DNA of 64,000 nt from Geodermatophilus marinus (GCF_003428645.1 NZ_QVQH01000017.1:38256-102255), one strand, 5' to 3'. Shown: positions 25,976-34,636, counted from the stretch's first letter. The notes: generated from the sequence alone by a model not told the origin. Translations and numbers: made by a program.

Positions 25976-25981
25976 AGCCTA
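25976..25981 (-). promoter_or_regulatory. Probable -10 (TAGGCT) of msrA, leaderless
   Basis: TAGGCT on the minus strand is followed by 6 nt and then ATG 25969. Confidence 0.45.
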
Positions 25982-26107
25982 GGCGCGCCGCGCGACCGGA
26001 CGGCGAGGTCGGCGCACGGCGGGGGACGACGGCGGCGCGGCCGGGACCGCCGGGGCAGGATCGGCCCGGAGCACGCCCCCACACCCCCCCGACGCGAGGA
26101 GACGACC

Positions 26108-27133
26108 GTGCCCGTGACCGCCCGCGAGTGGCACCTGGCCGCCCGGCCCCACGGCGAGCCGGCCCCCGAGGACTTCCGGCTGGTCGAGGTCGAGCACCCC
26201 GACCCCACCGAGGGCCAGGTGCTGGTGCGCATGCTGGCGATGTCGGTGGACCCCTACATGCGGGGGCGGATGCGGCTGGGCCCCTCCTACGCCGCGCCGT
26301 GGGAGGTCGGCGAGGTCATGCAGGGCGGGGCCGTCGGCCGGGTGGTCGCCTCCCGCTCCCCCGCCGTCCCCGAGGGCGCGCTGGTGCTCACCGACGCCGC
26401 CTGGCGCGACCTCGCCGTCCTGGACGCCGGCGCCGTCCGGCGGCTGCCCGAGAGCGACCTGCCGGTCACCTACTCGCTGGGCATCCTCGGCATGCCCGGG
26501 CTGACCGCGTACGCGGGGCTGTTCCGGGTGGCCGCCTTCCGCGAGGGGGACGCCGTCCTCGTCTCGGGCGCCGCCGGGGCCGTGGGCAGCGCGGCCGGCC
26601 AGTTCGCCCGGCTGCGCGGCGCCTCGGCGGTGGTCGGGAGCGCGGGCAGCCCGGAGAAGGTGGCCTGGCTGCGCGAGATCGGGTTCACCGCGGCCTTCGA
26701 CTACCACGACGGCCGGGTGCGCGACCTGCTGGCGCAGGCGGCCCCCGACGGCATCGACGTCTACTTCGACAACGTGGGCGGCGAGCACCTCGAGGCGGCC
26801 ATGGCTGCGCTGCGGGTGCACGGGCGGGCGGCGCTGTGCGGTTCGATCTCCGGCTACAACGCCACCGAGCCGGTGCCCGGCCCCCGCGGCTTCAGCGCGC
26901 TCATGGTCAGCAAGCGGCTGGCGCTGACCGGCTTCCTCGTCGGCGACCACACCGACCTGCGCCCGGAGTTCACCGAGACCGTGTCGGGGTGGATCCGCTC
27001 CGGCGACCTCGTCGTCCGGGAGACGGTGCGCGAGGGCCTGGAGGACGCCGTCCCGGCCTTCCTCGACCTCCTGCGCGGCGGCAACACCGGCAAGATGGTG
27101 GTGCGGCTGGCCCCCGACCCCGGTTCGGCCTGA
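26108..27133 (+). CDS. NADP-dependent oxidoreductase, zinc-free MDR (leukotriene B4 dehydrogenase-like)
   Basis: This 341-residue medium-chain reductase lacks zinc ligands and shows the PTGR/curcumin-reductase pattern. Visible blocks are MLAMSVDPYMRGRM near residue 45, LGILGMPGLTAYAGL near 128, VLVSGAAGAVGSAAGQFAR near 152 (NADP loop), FDNVGGEHLEAAM near 220 and CGSISGYN near 247. Members reduce alpha,beta-unsaturated ketones and aldehydes. The GTG at 26108 is chosen for GAGGAG 7 nt upstream. It is divergent from msrA, so both may answer to oxidative or electrophile stress, though no shared operator is obvious. Confidence 0.92.
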   Translation: MPVTAREWHLAARPHGEPAPEDFRLVEVEHPDPTEGQVLVRMLAMSVDPYMRGRMRLGPSYAAPWEVGEVMQGGAVGRVVASRSPAVPEGALVLTDAAWRDLAVLDAGAVRRLPESDLPVTYSLGILGMPGLTAYAGLFRVAAFREGDAVLVSGAAGAVGSAAGQFARLRGASAVVGSAGSPEKVAWLREIGFTAAFDYHDGRVRDLLAQAAPDGIDVYFDNVGGEHLEAAMAALRVHGRAALCGSISGYNATEPVPGPRGFSALMVSKRLALTGFLVGDHTDLRPEFTETVSGWIRSGDLVVRETVREGLEDAVPAFLDLLRGGNTGKMVVRLAPDPGSA

Positions 27134-27144
27134 CCCCCACCGGG

Positions 27145-27150
27145 CAGGAT
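27145..27150 (+). promoter_or_regulatory. Probable -10 (CAGGAT), leaderless, for the small protein at 27158
   Basis: CAGGAT ends 7 nt before ATG 27158. The wider context GGCAGGATCGG also occurs near 26054 and 62206. Confidence 0.4.
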
Positions 27151-27157
27151 CGGGCGC

Positions 27158-27364
27158 ATGTGGCTCTTCCTGACCCGCCGGCTGCGCACCTGGCTGCTGC
27201 TCACCGTCCTCGTCCCCCTGGCCACGGGCACGGTCCGCCGCGTCGCCGACGCCCTCCAGCGCCGCACCGGGTCGACGCCGGCCACCCGGGCCCTGCACCG
27301 CGCCTCCGACCTCGGGGACCGGGCCCGCGACACGCTGCGCGGCGGCCGCCGCCGGCGGCGGTGA
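27158..27364 (+). CDS. Small membrane-anchored basic protein, 68 residues
   Basis: One N-terminal membrane helix (WLFLTRRLRTWLLLTVLVPLATG, residues 2-24) is followed by a strongly basic cytoplasmic tail ending GGRRRRR. Such short proteins are common and uncharacterised in actinobacteria. It has a leaderless-type promoter, and its stop overlaps the GTG of the next hydrolase gene (GTGA), so the two are coupled. Confidence 0.65.
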   Translation: MWLFLTRRLRTWLLLTVLVPLATGTVRRVADALQRRTGSTPATRALHRASDLGDRARDTLRGGRRRRR

Positions 27365-28077
27365 CCCGGGGCGGGACGCCCCCGGGGACGACGCCGGCCG
27401 GCTCCCCGGCCCTGGAGCACGCGCCCGCCCGGGGGACGACGCGGGCGGTGGCCGTGTTCTGCCACGGGGGGACGGTCGCCAGCGTCGAGCCGCCGCGGGA
27501 GCGCGCGCTGTCCCTGGTGCGGATGCGGGCGGTGGAGCAGTACGTCCGCGCGGCCGGTGCGGACGCCGGGCTGGACACCTACCTGGTGCGGTACCGGGTG
27601 GCCGGCTGGAACGGCCCGGCCGCCGACGCGCACGCCGACGTCCGGTGGACCCTCGAGCGGCTGCGCGAGCGGCACGGCGCGGAGGTCCCGGTGGTGCTGG
27701 TCGGTCACTCCATGGGCGGGCGCGCGGTGCTGCGGGCCGGCGGCGACCCGTCGGTGCGCGCGGTCTGCGCGCTCGCGCCGTGGACGCCGCCGGGCGAGCC
27801 GGTCGGGCACCTGCGGGGGCGCACGGTGGCGGTGCTGCACGGCCGCGGCGACCGCTGGGTGCCCGCGGACCTCTCGGCGCGCTTCGCCGCCCGTGCCGCC
27901 GGGGCCGGGGCGCGGATCGCCCGCTTCACGATCGCCGGCGGGCACAGCATGGTGCGCCGGGCGCCGGTGTGGCACGCGTTCGTGCGGGACGTCGTCCTCG
28001 CCGGCACGGGGCTGGCCCCCGAGCGGCCCGACCTGCGCGCCGCCCTGGACGCCGCCCACCTCGACGCCCGGCTGTAG
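27361..28077 (+). CDS. Alpha/beta-hydrolase (serine type)
   Basis: The 238-residue hydrolase has AVFCHGGTVAS near residue 38 as oxyanion loop, VVLVGHSMGGRAVLRA near 112 with the catalytic Ser, VLHGRGDRWVPADL near 160 with the acid, and TIAGGHSMVRRAP near 190 with the His. The complete triad suggests an esterase, thioesterase or lysophospholipase-type enzyme. It starts at GTG in GTGA overlap with the small membrane protein. Substrate unknown. Confidence 0.85.
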   Translation: MTRGGTPPGTTPAGSPALEHAPARGTTRAVAVFCHGGTVASVEPPRERALSLVRMRAVEQYVRAAGADAGLDTYLVRYRVAGWNGPAADAHADVRWTLERLRERHGAEVPVVLVGHSMGGRAVLRAGGDPSVRAVCALAPWTPPGEPVGHLRGRTVAVLHGRGDRWVPADLSARFAARAAGAGARIARFTIAGGHSMVRRAPVWHAFVRDVVLAGTGLAPERPDLRAALDAAHLDARL

Positions 28078-28136
28078 CGGGACGGCCGCCGGGGGACGGC
28101 GATGTGCGGGAGGAGGGCCCGCGGGGGTAGGCGGCG

Positions 28137-28535
28137 GTGGTGGAGGAGCTGCTCGCCGAGGTCGTCGGCATCCTGGTCGTCGTCGTGGAGGCCTGCGGGG
28201 CCGCCGTCATCGCCGTCGGCGCGGTGTGGGCCTTCGCCCGGTTCGTCTGGGTCGGCCTGACCCGCCGGACCTCGGCGGCGTTCGTCCCCGTGCGGCTGAC
28301 CCTGGGCCGGTTCCTGGCGCTGGGGCTGGAGTTCCAGCTGGCCAGCGACATCCTCACCACGGCCGTGGCACCGACCTTCGAGGAGATCGCCAAGCTCGCC
28401 GCGATCGCCACCATCCGCACCGCGCTCAACTACTTCCTCGGGCGGGAGATCGAGGAGGAGCGCCGCCAGGTCGCCGAGCAGGAGGGCGACCGGCACACCG
28501 ACCCGGCGCAACGGCGGACCGGGCGCACCGCGTGA
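28137..28535 (+). CDS. DUF1622 membrane protein
   Basis: The 132-residue protein has two membrane helices (about residues 9-35 and 60-85). It carries the DUF1622 signature LGRFLALGLEFQLASDILTTAVAPTFEEIAKLAAIATIRTALNYFLGREIEEE, which is highly conserved across bacteria. The function is unknown. The start is a GTG at 28137 in a GTG-GTG pair. The stop overlaps the next gene in GTGA, indicating a two-protein membrane unit. Confidence 0.88.
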   Translation: MVEELLAEVVGILVVVVEACGAAVIAVGAVWAFARFVWVGLTRRTSAAFVPVRLTLGRFLALGLEFQLASDILTTAVAPTFEEIAKLAAIATIRTALNYFLGREIEEERRQVAEQEGDRHTDPAQRRTGRTA

Positions 28536-28888
28536 GCACCCTCGAGCAGGTCACCGGCGCGATCGCCGGAGCGGTGGTCGTGGCGGCGCTCGTGGCCGGG
28601 GCGCTCGCCCTCGCCGTCACCCGTCGCCCGCTGACGGCCCTCGGGGTGCTGCTGGACCTGCTCGTCGCCGCGGGCCTGCTGCGGCTGGCCGGCGACCCGG
28701 ACTGGCGCGCCGTGCTCGGGGCCGCCGTCGTCGTCACGGTGCGGCAGGTGGCCGGCGCCGGGCTGCGGACCGCGCAGCGGGCCCGGTCGGGCGGTCCGCG
28801 GCGCGGGCGCCGGCCCCCCGGGCGGCGGCGTCCCCGGGCGTGGGCACCGGAGCTGCACCGCCTGCTCCGCCCGGCCTGGCGCGCCTGA
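28532..28888 (+). CDS. Hypothetical membrane protein, partner of DUF1622 protein
   Basis: This 118-residue protein has two or three hydrophobic helices (about residues 8-30, 38-56 and 62-78) and an Arg/Pro-rich C-terminal tail. No family is recognised. Its GTG overlaps the stop of the DUF1622 gene, so the two are probably made in similar amounts and may interact. The short DUF1622 neighbour fixes the start. Confidence 0.6.
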   Translation: MSTLEQVTGAIAGAVVVAALVAGALALAVTRRPLTALGVLLDLLVAAGLLRLAGDPDWRAVLGAAVVVTVRQVAGAGLRTAQRARSGGPRRGRRPPGRRRPRAWAPELHRLLRPAWRA

Positions 28889-28906
28889 TCGGAGTGGATC
28901 CTGGAA

Positions 28907-28960
28907 GGACCCCCTGCTCCCCACCACTCGCACGCTCGCGGCGGGCCCCTGCAGGGGGCC
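28907..28960. terminator. Bidirectional palindromic terminator-like element, copy 2
   Basis: GGACCCCCTGC (28907-28917) pairs with GCAGGGGGCC (28951-28960) around an inner CCCCACC and GGCGGG stem containing CTCGCACGCTCGCGG. Further flanks GAGTGGATC and GATCCACCC extend the symmetry. It separates the convergent DUF1622 partner and acdS. The inner segment is shared almost exactly with copy 3 at 40421. Confidence 0.6.
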
Positions 28961-28984
28961 ACGCCGGCAGATCCACCCCGCTCG

Positions 28985-30004
28985 TCAGCCGAACAGGGCG
29001 CTGTAGCCGTTGAGCGCCGGCTGGCCGCCGAGGTGGGCGTAGAGCACGGTGGACGACGGGTCGATCTCCCGCCGGCCGACCAGGTCGATGGTCGCCGCCA
29101 TCGACTTCCCCTCGTAGACCGGGTCGGTGACCATGCCCTCGGTGCGCGCGGCGGTCTCCATCGCGCGGATCGTCGTCGCGTCGGGGATGCCGTACGTGCC
29201 CGCGTGCCAGCGCTCGTCGAGCTCCACGTCGGCCTCGGTGAGCTCCCGCCGCACGCCGATCGCCGCCGCCGTCCGCCGCGCGATGCGCAGCACCTGCTCG
29301 CGGGTCTCGGCGGGCCTGGCCGACGCGTCGATGCCGAGCACCCGCCGCGGCCGGCCGCCGGCCTCCTCGAGCTGGGCGAAACCGGCGACCATGCCCGCCT
29401 GCGTCGAGCCGGTGACCGAGCAGACGACCACGGTGTCGAAGAAGACCCCGAGCTCGGCCTCCTGCGCGGCCACCTCGTGCGCCCACCCCGCGAAGCCGTG
29501 CCCGCCGAGCGGGTGGTCGCTCGCCCCGGCCGGGATGGCGTAGGGCTTGCCGCCGCGCGCCTCGATCTCGGCGAGGGCGGCCTCCCAGCTCTCCTTGAAC
29601 CCGATGCCGAACCCGGCCTTGACCAGCCGCACGTCGGCGCCGGCCAGCCGGCTGAGCAGGATGTTGCCGACCTTGTCGTAGACCGCGTCGGGCCAGTCCA
29701 CCCAGCTCTCCTGCACCAGGACGCACCGCAGCCCCACCCGGGCGGCGACCGCGGCCACCTGCCGGGTGTGGTTGCTCTGCACGCCCCCGATCGACACCAG
29801 CGTGTCGCAGCCCTGCGCCAGGGCGTCGGCGACGAGGTACTCCAGCTTGCGGGTCTTGTTGCCGCCGTAGGCGATGCCGGAGTTGCAGTCCTCCCGCTTG
29901 GCCCAGACGGCGGCGCCGCCGAGGTGCTCGGTCAGCCGGTCCAGCCGGTGCACCGGCGAGGGGCCGAACAGCAGCGGGTAGCGCGGGAAGTCGTCAAGAC
30001 CCAT
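28985..30004 (-). CDS. acdS: 1-aminocyclopropane-1-carboxylate deaminase
   Basis: This 339-residue PLP enzyme cleaves ACC, the plant ethylene precursor, to ammonia and 2-oxobutyrate. It has [26 protein letters not shown] with the PLP Lys near residue 51, [18 protein letters not shown], and the diagnostic C-terminal [13 protein letters not shown] and [19 protein letters not shown]. This separates it from D-cysteine desulfhydrases, although enzymatic assay would settle it. ATG 30004 gives the standard length. A broken FCD-type regulator remnant overlaps its start by 11 bp. Confidence 0.93.
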   Translation of the reverse strand: MGLDDFPRYPLLFGPSPVHRLDRLTEHLGGAAVWAKREDCNSGIAYGGNKTRKLEYLVADALAQGCDTLVSIGGVQSNHTRQVAAVAARVGLRCVLVQESWVDWPDAVYDKVGNILLSRLAGADVRLVKAGFGIGFKESWEAALAEIEARGGKPYAIPAGASDHPLGGHGFAGWAHEVAAQEAELGVFFDTVVVCSVTGSTQAGMVAGFAQLEEAGGRPRRVLGIDASARPAETREQVLRIARRTAAAIGVRRELTEADVELDERWHAGTYGIPDATTIRAMETAARTEGMVTDPVYEGKSMAATIDLVGRREIDPSSTVLYAHLGGQPALNGYSALFG

Positions 30005-30188
30005 GGGTGTCCTCCAGCTCGGACAGCAGCGCCGTCCAGATCTCGGTGGTGGTGGCGACGGCGGCGTCGGCATCGGCGGCCGCGCAGGCGGCGCTCAGGC
30101 GGTCGTGCAGGACGACGGACCCCCGGCCGCGCGCCGCGCCGGAGCGGGCGCGCTCGAGCCGGCGGATCGCGGGGGTGAGGCGGGCCAC
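29994..30188 (-). pseudogene. Remnant of a GntR/FadR-type (FCD) regulator
   Basis: Only about 64 residues remain. They begin VARLTPAIRRLERARSGAARGRGSVV, continue [25 protein letters not shown] and end [13 protein letters not shown]. The pattern His, helix, then a gap-free DADAAV helix resembles the last helices of FCD ligand domains. The DNA-binding and most of the ligand domain are missing because the upstream space is occupied by the GNAT gene. acdS is often next to a regulator, so this is likely a decayed one. It could instead be a functional small protein. Confidence 0.4.
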
Positions 30189-30196
30189 GGTGGCGG

Positions 30197-30757
30197 TCAG
30201 CTGCTGAGGCCAGGAGGCGGGTCCGCGGCCAGGCGGCCCCAGATCAGCTCGTCGTGCTTGCGGCCGTCGCCGTACCGGTAGGAGGCGCGCAGCCGGCCCT
30301 CCAGGGTGAAGCCCGCCTTCGCGGCCACCCGCCCCGAGGCCGGGTTGTCGACGGCGTGGCACAGCTCGACCCGCTCGATCGACAGGCCGGCGAAGGCCCA
30401 CCGGCAGGCGGCGTCGACCGCGCACGGGGCCACGCCGCGGCCGCGGGCGGCCGGGACGGTCCAGTAGCCGACCTGGGCGTTGGCCTGCTGCCGGTCGACC
30501 GAGTGCAGCGACACCGAGCCGAGCAGGACCCCGGTGCCGGCGTCGGCGACCGCCCACGACGCGTGGTCGCCGGCGCTCCAGTCGGCCCGCCGGCGGACGA
30601 AGTCCACGGCGTCGTCCCGGGTGGTCGCCGGCACGCCGTTCCACAGCTGCAGCACGGGGTCGCGCAGGGCGGTGAGGACGGCGTCGGCGTCCTCCACCCG
30701 CCACCGCCGCAGCCGGACGCGGCCCGCGTCCACCTCCACCGGCTCCACGGCGGACAT
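30197..30757 (-). CDS. GNAT acetyltransferase, RimJ/RimL type
   Basis: The 186-residue protein shows GNAT_3 features: VRLRRWRVEDADAVLTALRD at the N-terminus, WAVADAGTGVLLGSVSLH (beta4), VGYWTVPAARGRGVAPCAVDAACRWAF with the acetyl-CoA loop RGRGVA, and NPASGRVAAKAGFTLEGRLRASY at the end. It transfers acetyl groups to amine or N-terminal substrates, and the specific target is unknown. A start at GTG 30748 is also possible because GGGGAGG lies at proper distance from it but abuts ATG 30757. Confidence 0.88.
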   Translation of the reverse strand: MSAVEPVEVDAGRVRLRRWRVEDADAVLTALRDPVLQLWNGVPATTRDDAVDFVRRRADWSAGDHASWAVADAGTGVLLGSVSLHSVDRQQANAQVGYWTVPAARGRGVAPCAVDAACRWAFAGLSIERVELCHAVDNPASGRVAAKAGFTLEGRLRASYRYGDGRKHDELIWGRLAADPPPGLSS

Positions 30758-30787
30758 CCTCCCCCCGGTGCCGGGTACGGCAGCGGG

Positions 30788-31501
30788 GTGGACGGCGACA
30801 CCGTGACCGTCCGGGTGCCCGAGGAGCTGGCCTTCCTGCTCCCGCCGCGGGACCGCCCGGCCCGGGCGCGCCGGCTGCGCGCCGACCCCGACGCCACGCT
30901 CGGCCACCTGGTGCGGGCGGCCGGCGTGCCCCCGACCGAGGTGGGCGGCCTGCGGCTCGACGGCCGGCCGGCGGGCCGCAGCGCCCGCGCCGCCCCGGGA
31001 GGGGTGGTCGACGTGCTGGCCGTCGCCCGGCCGGAGCCGGCCGCGCCCGGCGGCTTCCTGCTCGACGTCGGGCTCGGCGCGCTCGCCCGCCGGCTGCGCC
31101 TGCTGGGCCTGGACGCCGCGTGGTCGAACGACGCCGGGGACGCCGAGCTCGCCGCCCGGGCCCGCGACGAGCAGCGCACCCTGCTCACCCAGGACCGCGG
31201 CCTGCTCATGCGCCGCGGGGTGCGCGGGGCGCTGGTCCGCGGCGCCCGGCCCGACGACCAGCTCGCCGACGTCCTCGACCGGTTCGCCCCGGCGCTGGCG
31301 CCGCTGACCCGCTGCACCGCCTGCGGCGCGCACCTCACGCCGGTGGCGAAGGCCGAGGTCGCCGACCGGCTGCCGGCCGGCACGCGGCGCACGTACGACG
31401 ACTTCTCCCGCTGCACCGCCTGCGGGCGGGTCTACTGGCGGGGCGCGCACGCGGCGCGGATCGACCGGCTGGTCCGGCGCGCACGGCGACCGGACCGGTG
31501 A
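30788..31501 (+). CDS. Mut7-C RNase-domain protein with N-terminal ubiquitin-like domain
   Basis: The 237-residue protein combines a Mut7-C ubiquitin-like domain (residues about 3-80) with a Mut7-C PIN-type nuclease domain. The latter has FLLDVGLGALARRLRLLGLDAAW near 93 and LLTQDRGLLMRR near 130 with conserved Asp residues. A zinc ribbon follows, made of RCTACGAHL near 177 and RCTACGRVYWRG near 210 (two CxxC pairs). It is predicted to be an RNase of unknown target. It starts at GTG and is divergent from the GNAT gene. Confidence 0.88.
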   Translation: MDGDTVTVRVPEELAFLLPPRDRPARARRLRADPDATLGHLVRAAGVPPTEVGGLRLDGRPAGRSARAAPGGVVDVLAVARPEPAAPGGFLLDVGLGALARRLRLLGLDAAWSNDAGDAELAARARDEQRTLLTQDRGLLMRRGVRGALVRGARPDDQLADVLDRFAPALAPLTRCTACGAHLTPVAKAEVADRLPAGTRRTYDDFSRCTACGRVYWRGAHAARIDRLVRRARRPDR

Positions 31502-31537
31502 CCGGCGGCACCGGGATCGCGGCGGGCGGACGTGGTC

Positions 31538-31543
31538 TACGCT
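31538..31543 (+). promoter_or_regulatory. Probable -10 (TACGCT) of the thiamine-transport transcript
   Basis: TACGCT lies 20 nt before the conserved part of the TPP riboswitch, so transcription would begin just upstream of the aptamer. Confidence 0.4.
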
Positions 31544-31562
31544 GGTCGGCACAACCGAACAC

Positions 31563-31646
31563 ACAGCAGGGGAGCGCCTCGGCGCTGAGAGTGCGGATCA
31601 CCGCAGACCCTCGAACCTGATCCGGGTCATGCCGGCGCAGGGAGCC
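31563..31646 (+). promoter_or_regulatory. TPP (thiamine pyrophosphate) riboswitch
   Basis: The THI-box core is clear: GGGGAGC, then GCGCTGAGAGTGCGG, CCGCAGACCCTCGAACCTGAT, CCGGGTCATGCCGG and CGCAGGGA. It lies directly in front of the ykoE start. The ribosome-binding site GGAGGAAAG begins right after the aptamer, so regulation by sequestering the ribosome site is likely. TPP binding should switch off ykoEDC expression. Confidence 0.95.
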
Positions 31647-31658
31647 TGGAGGAAAGCC

Positions 31659-32288
31659 ATGGCCCGGGAGGCCGTCCGTCCGTCGTCCGCCACCGACCGC
31701 CCGCCGGCCGGGTACCGCTGGCGCACCGTCGACATCGTCGTCACCGCCGTCCTCGGCGTCGCCTTCGGCATCGTCTTTTGGGCGTGGAACCTGGTCTTCG
31801 GCGTGCTGTCCGCGCCGCTGGAGTTCTTCCCCCCGCTGCAGGCGGTCCTCAACGGCGTCTACCTCATGCCCGGCGTGGTGGCCGGGCTGCTGGTGCGCAA
31901 GCCCGGCGCGGCGACCTTCGCCTCGACGCTGGCCGCCACGGTCAGCATCCTGCTCGGCTCCCCGTACGGCGGGATCATCGTCGTCTACGGGCTGGTGCAG
32001 GGCCTGGGCGCCGAGCTGGGCTTCCTGCTCACCGGGTACCGCCGCTTCGGCCTGCCGACCGCGCTGCTCGCGGCGGTCACCGCGGGGCTGTCCACGTCGC
32101 TGCTGGACCTGAACCTGTACTACCCGGTGTCGGCCGAGTACCCGTTCTGGGCGTTCAGCCTGCCCTACATCCTCTTCACGGTGCTCTCCAGCGCGCTCCT
32201 CGCCGGCGTGGTCGGCCTCCTGCTGGTCCGCGCCCTGGCCCGGACGGGCGCGCTGAGCTCGTTCGCGTCGGGCCGCCGCCGCGTCTGA
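31659..32288 (+). CDS. ykoE: ECF transporter substrate-binding (S) component, YkoE family
   Basis: This 209-residue protein has about six membrane helices, opening with WRTVDIVVTAVLGVAFGIVFWAWNLVF and showing the YkoE pattern LSAPLEFFPPLQAVLNGVYLMPGVVAGLLVRKPG. It is the specificity subunit for a thiamine precursor, probably hydroxymethylpyrimidine or thiamine, as indicated by the TPP riboswitch in front. ATG 31659 follows GGAGGAAAG. It forms an operon with the ATPase (25 bp downstream) and the T component. Confidence 0.94.
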   Translation: MAREAVRPSSATDRPPAGYRWRTVDIVVTAVLGVAFGIVFWAWNLVFGVLSAPLEFFPPLQAVLNGVYLMPGVVAGLLVRKPGAATFASTLAATVSILLGSPYGGIIVVYGLVQGLGAELGFLLTGYRRFGLPTALLAAVTAGLSTSLLDLNLYYPVSAEYPFWAFSLPYILFTVLSSALLAGVVGLLLVRALARTGALSSFASGRRRV

Positions 32289-32313
32289 GCACGGGCGCGG
32301 GCGGCAGCAGGGC

Positions 32314-33753
32314 GTGACCAGCACCGGCCGGCTCCCGGCGCGGGCGGCCCCCGCCGCCGGGCCGGTGGCCGTCGCCGCGCGGGGCCTGGGCATCCGCCAC
32401 CCCTCGCGGCGCGCGTGGGCGCTGACCGGGGTCGACCTCGCGATCGAGCCCGGCGAGCGGGTGCTGCTCACCGGGCCGTCCGGCGCGGGCAAGTCGACGC
32501 TGCTGGCCGCGCTGGCCGGCATCCTCGACGCCGAGGGCACCGAGGTCGCCGGCGAGCTGACCGTGGGCGGGCGCCCGCCGCGGGCGGCCCGGGACCGGCT
32601 GGGCCTGCTGGCCCAGGACCCCGACAGCCAGCTGGTCATGACCCGGGCCGGGGACGACGTCGCCTTCGGCCTGGAGAACGCCGGCCTGCCCCCCGGGCTG
32701 ATCTGGCCGCGGGTGGACGAGGCCCTCGCCGCGGTCGGCTTCCCGCACGGCCGGGAACGGCCCACCTCGGCGCTCTCCGGCGGGGAGAAGCAGCGGCTGG
32801 TGCTCGCCGGGGCACTGGCCCGCCGGCCCGGGCTGCTGCTGCTCGACGAGCCCACCGCCCAGCTCGACCCCGAGGGCGCGGCCCTGGTCCGGGAGGCGGT
32901 GGCCCGCTCGACCGCCGGGCGGGAGGCCACCGTGGTCGTCGTCGACCACGACGCCGCCCCGTGGCTGCCGCTGGTCGACCGGGTCGTCGAGGTGGTCGCG
33001 GGCGGAGGGGTCGTGGAGCACGGCCCGGGGTGGCGGCCGGTGCCGCGCAGCGCCGGCCTGGCCCTCCCCCCGGCGCCGGACGGACCGGTCCTGCTCACCG
33101 CCGCGCGCGCGGGCTACACCTACCGCGGCGCGCACCGCCCGGCCCTGCCGCCCACCGACGCCACCGTGCGCGGCGGGCGGGCGCTGGCGGTGACCGGTCG
33201 CAACGGCGCCGGCAAGTCCACCCTCGCGCTGCTGCTCGCCGGCCTGCGCCGCCCCACGACGGGCCGGGTGGAGGCCGCCGCGGAGCTCGCGGCCGGGGTG
33301 CGCGGGGACCGGCGCGAGCCCGGCCGCTGGCGGGCCGGGGAGCTGGTCAGCCGCATCGGCACGGTGTTCCAGCACCCCGAGCAGCAGTTCCTCACCGGCC
33401 GGCTGTGCGACGAGCTGGCCCTGGGCCCCCTGCGCTCCGGCGAGGGCGCCTCGGCCGCCCGCGCCACCGCCGGGCAGCTGCTCGAGCGGCTCGGGCTCAC
33501 CGCGTACGCCGAGGCCAACCCGTACACGCTGTCCGGGGGGCAGCAGCGCCGGCTGTCGGTGGCCACCGCCCTGGCCACCTCTCCCCGGGTGCTGGTGCTC
33601 GACGAGCCGACGTTCGGGCAGGACGCCGCGACCTGGCGGGAGCTGGTGGCCCTGCTCGCCGAGCAGCGCGCCCGCGGCTGCGCCGTCGTCGCGGTCACCC
33701 ACGACGCCGACCTGGTCTCCGTGCTGGCCGACGACCGGCTGGAGCTGGGGTGA
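32314..33753 (+). CDS. ykoD: ECF transporter double ATPase, YkoD type
   Basis: The 479-residue protein contains two ABC ATPase modules. The first has LLTGPSGAGKSTLLAALAG, LSGGEKQRLVLAGAL and LLLLDEPTAQLDPEG. The second (from about residue 255) has VTGRNGAGKSTLALLLAG, LSGGQQRRLSVATAL and VLVLDEPTFGQD. The fused A-A' pair powers uptake by YkoE and the T subunit. It starts at GTG 32314, and its stop overlaps the next gene (GTGA). Confidence 0.95.
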   Translation: MTSTGRLPARAAPAAGPVAVAARGLGIRHPSRRAWALTGVDLAIEPGERVLLTGPSGAGKSTLLAALAGILDAEGTEVAGELTVGGRPPRAARDRLGLLAQDPDSQLVMTRAGDDVAFGLENAGLPPGLIWPRVDEALAAVGFPHGRERPTSALSGGEKQRLVLAGALARRPGLLLLDEPTAQLDPEGAALVREAVARSTAGREATVVVVDHDAAPWLPLVDRVVEVVAGGGVVEHGPGWRPVPRSAGLALPPAPDGPVLLTAARAGYTYRGAHRPALPPTDATVRGGRALAVTGRNGAGKSTLALLLAGLRRPTTGRVEAAAELAAGVRGDRREPGRWRAGELVSRIGTVFQHPEQQFLTGRLCDELALGPLRSGEGASAARATAGQLLERLGLTAYAEANPYTLSGGQQRRLSVATALATSPRVLVLDEPTFGQDAATWRELVALLAEQRARGCAVVAVTHDADLVSVLADDRLELG

Positions 33754-34511
33754 CGGCGTCCTTCGCGCTCGGGCCGGTCGCCGACGTCCCGCTGTCGCGC
33801 ATCAACCCGGTCGCCCAGCTCGCGGCGCTGGCGGTGGTCACCGTCGTCCTGCTGAGCAGCCTGGACGTCGTCACGCCCGCGGTCGTCGTGGCCGCCGAGC
33901 TGTGCCTGCTGCCCGCCGCCGGGCTGTCCCGCCCGGTCGACCTGCTGCGGCGGACCTGGCCGGTGCTCGTCGGGGCCGGGTCGGTGGGCCTGGTCAACGT
34001 GCTGCTGTCGGCGGAGGCCGGCCCGCTCACCGGCATCGGGCTGGCCCTGCGGGTGGTCGGGCTGGCGCTGCCGGGGGTGCTGCTGGTCGCCTCGACCGAC
34101 CCGGTCCGGCTGGCCGACGCGCTGACCGTGCACTGGCGGGTCTCCACGCGGTTCGCCTACGGGGCGCTGGCCGCGCTGCGGCTGGCCCCGCTGCTGGTGG
34201 CCGAGTTCGAGGCCGCCCGGCTGGCCCGGCGCACCCGGGGGGTGGAGGCCCGGGGCCCGCTCGCCCGCGCCCGGCTGCTGGGCGGGGTCGGCTTCACGCT
34301 GCTCGTCGGGGCGGTGCGCCGGGGGTCGCGGCTGGCGACCGCGATGGACGCCCGGGGCTTCGACTCCGGGGTGCCGCGCACCAACGCCCGCGGGTCGACG
34401 CTGCACCGGCGGGACGCGGTGTTCGTCGCGGCGACGGTGGCCGTGTGCGCCGCGGCCCTGACGCTCAGCATCGGCCTCGGCACCTGGGACCCGGTCTTCG
34501 TGGGCGGCTGA
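33750..34511 (+). CDS. ykoC: ECF transporter transmembrane (T) component, YkoC type
   Basis: The 253-residue membrane protein has about five helices and the EcfT coupling-helix motifs: ARRTRGVEARG near residue 158 and ATAMDARGFDSG near 195, equivalents of the Ala-Arg-Gly signatures that dock on the ATPases. It begins at GTG in GTGA overlap with ykoD and completes the YkoEDC vitamin transporter. A strong hairpin terminator follows at 34546. Confidence 0.94.
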   Translation: MTASFALGPVADVPLSRINPVAQLAALAVVTVVLLSSLDVVTPAVVVAAELCLLPAAGLSRPVDLLRRTWPVLVGAGSVGLVNVLLSAEAGPLTGIGLALRVVGLALPGVLLVASTDPVRLADALTVHWRVSTRFAYGALAALRLAPLLVAEFEAARLARRTRGVEARGPLARARLLGGVGFTLLVGAVRRGSRLATAMDARGFDSGVPRTNARGSTLHRRDAVFVAATVAVCAAALTLSIGLGTWDPVFVGG

Positions 34512-34545
34512 CCGGCCGTCGGCGCGCCCGGGCGGCGCGGTGCTG

Positions 34546-34572
34546 ACCCCCGACGGGCCCCCGTCGGGGGGT
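34546..34572 (+). terminator. Hairpin terminator of the ykoEDC operon
   Basis: ACCCCCGACGGG pairs with CCCGTCGGGGGGT (one extra G) around a two-base loop. It lies 34 bp after the ykoC stop. No T-run follows. Confidence 0.65.
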
Positions 34573-34636
34573 GCAGGTGCACTCACCGACGGAGGACCCG
34601 TGACCGGAACTGCCGGCACGGGCGGTGCGGCCCTGT

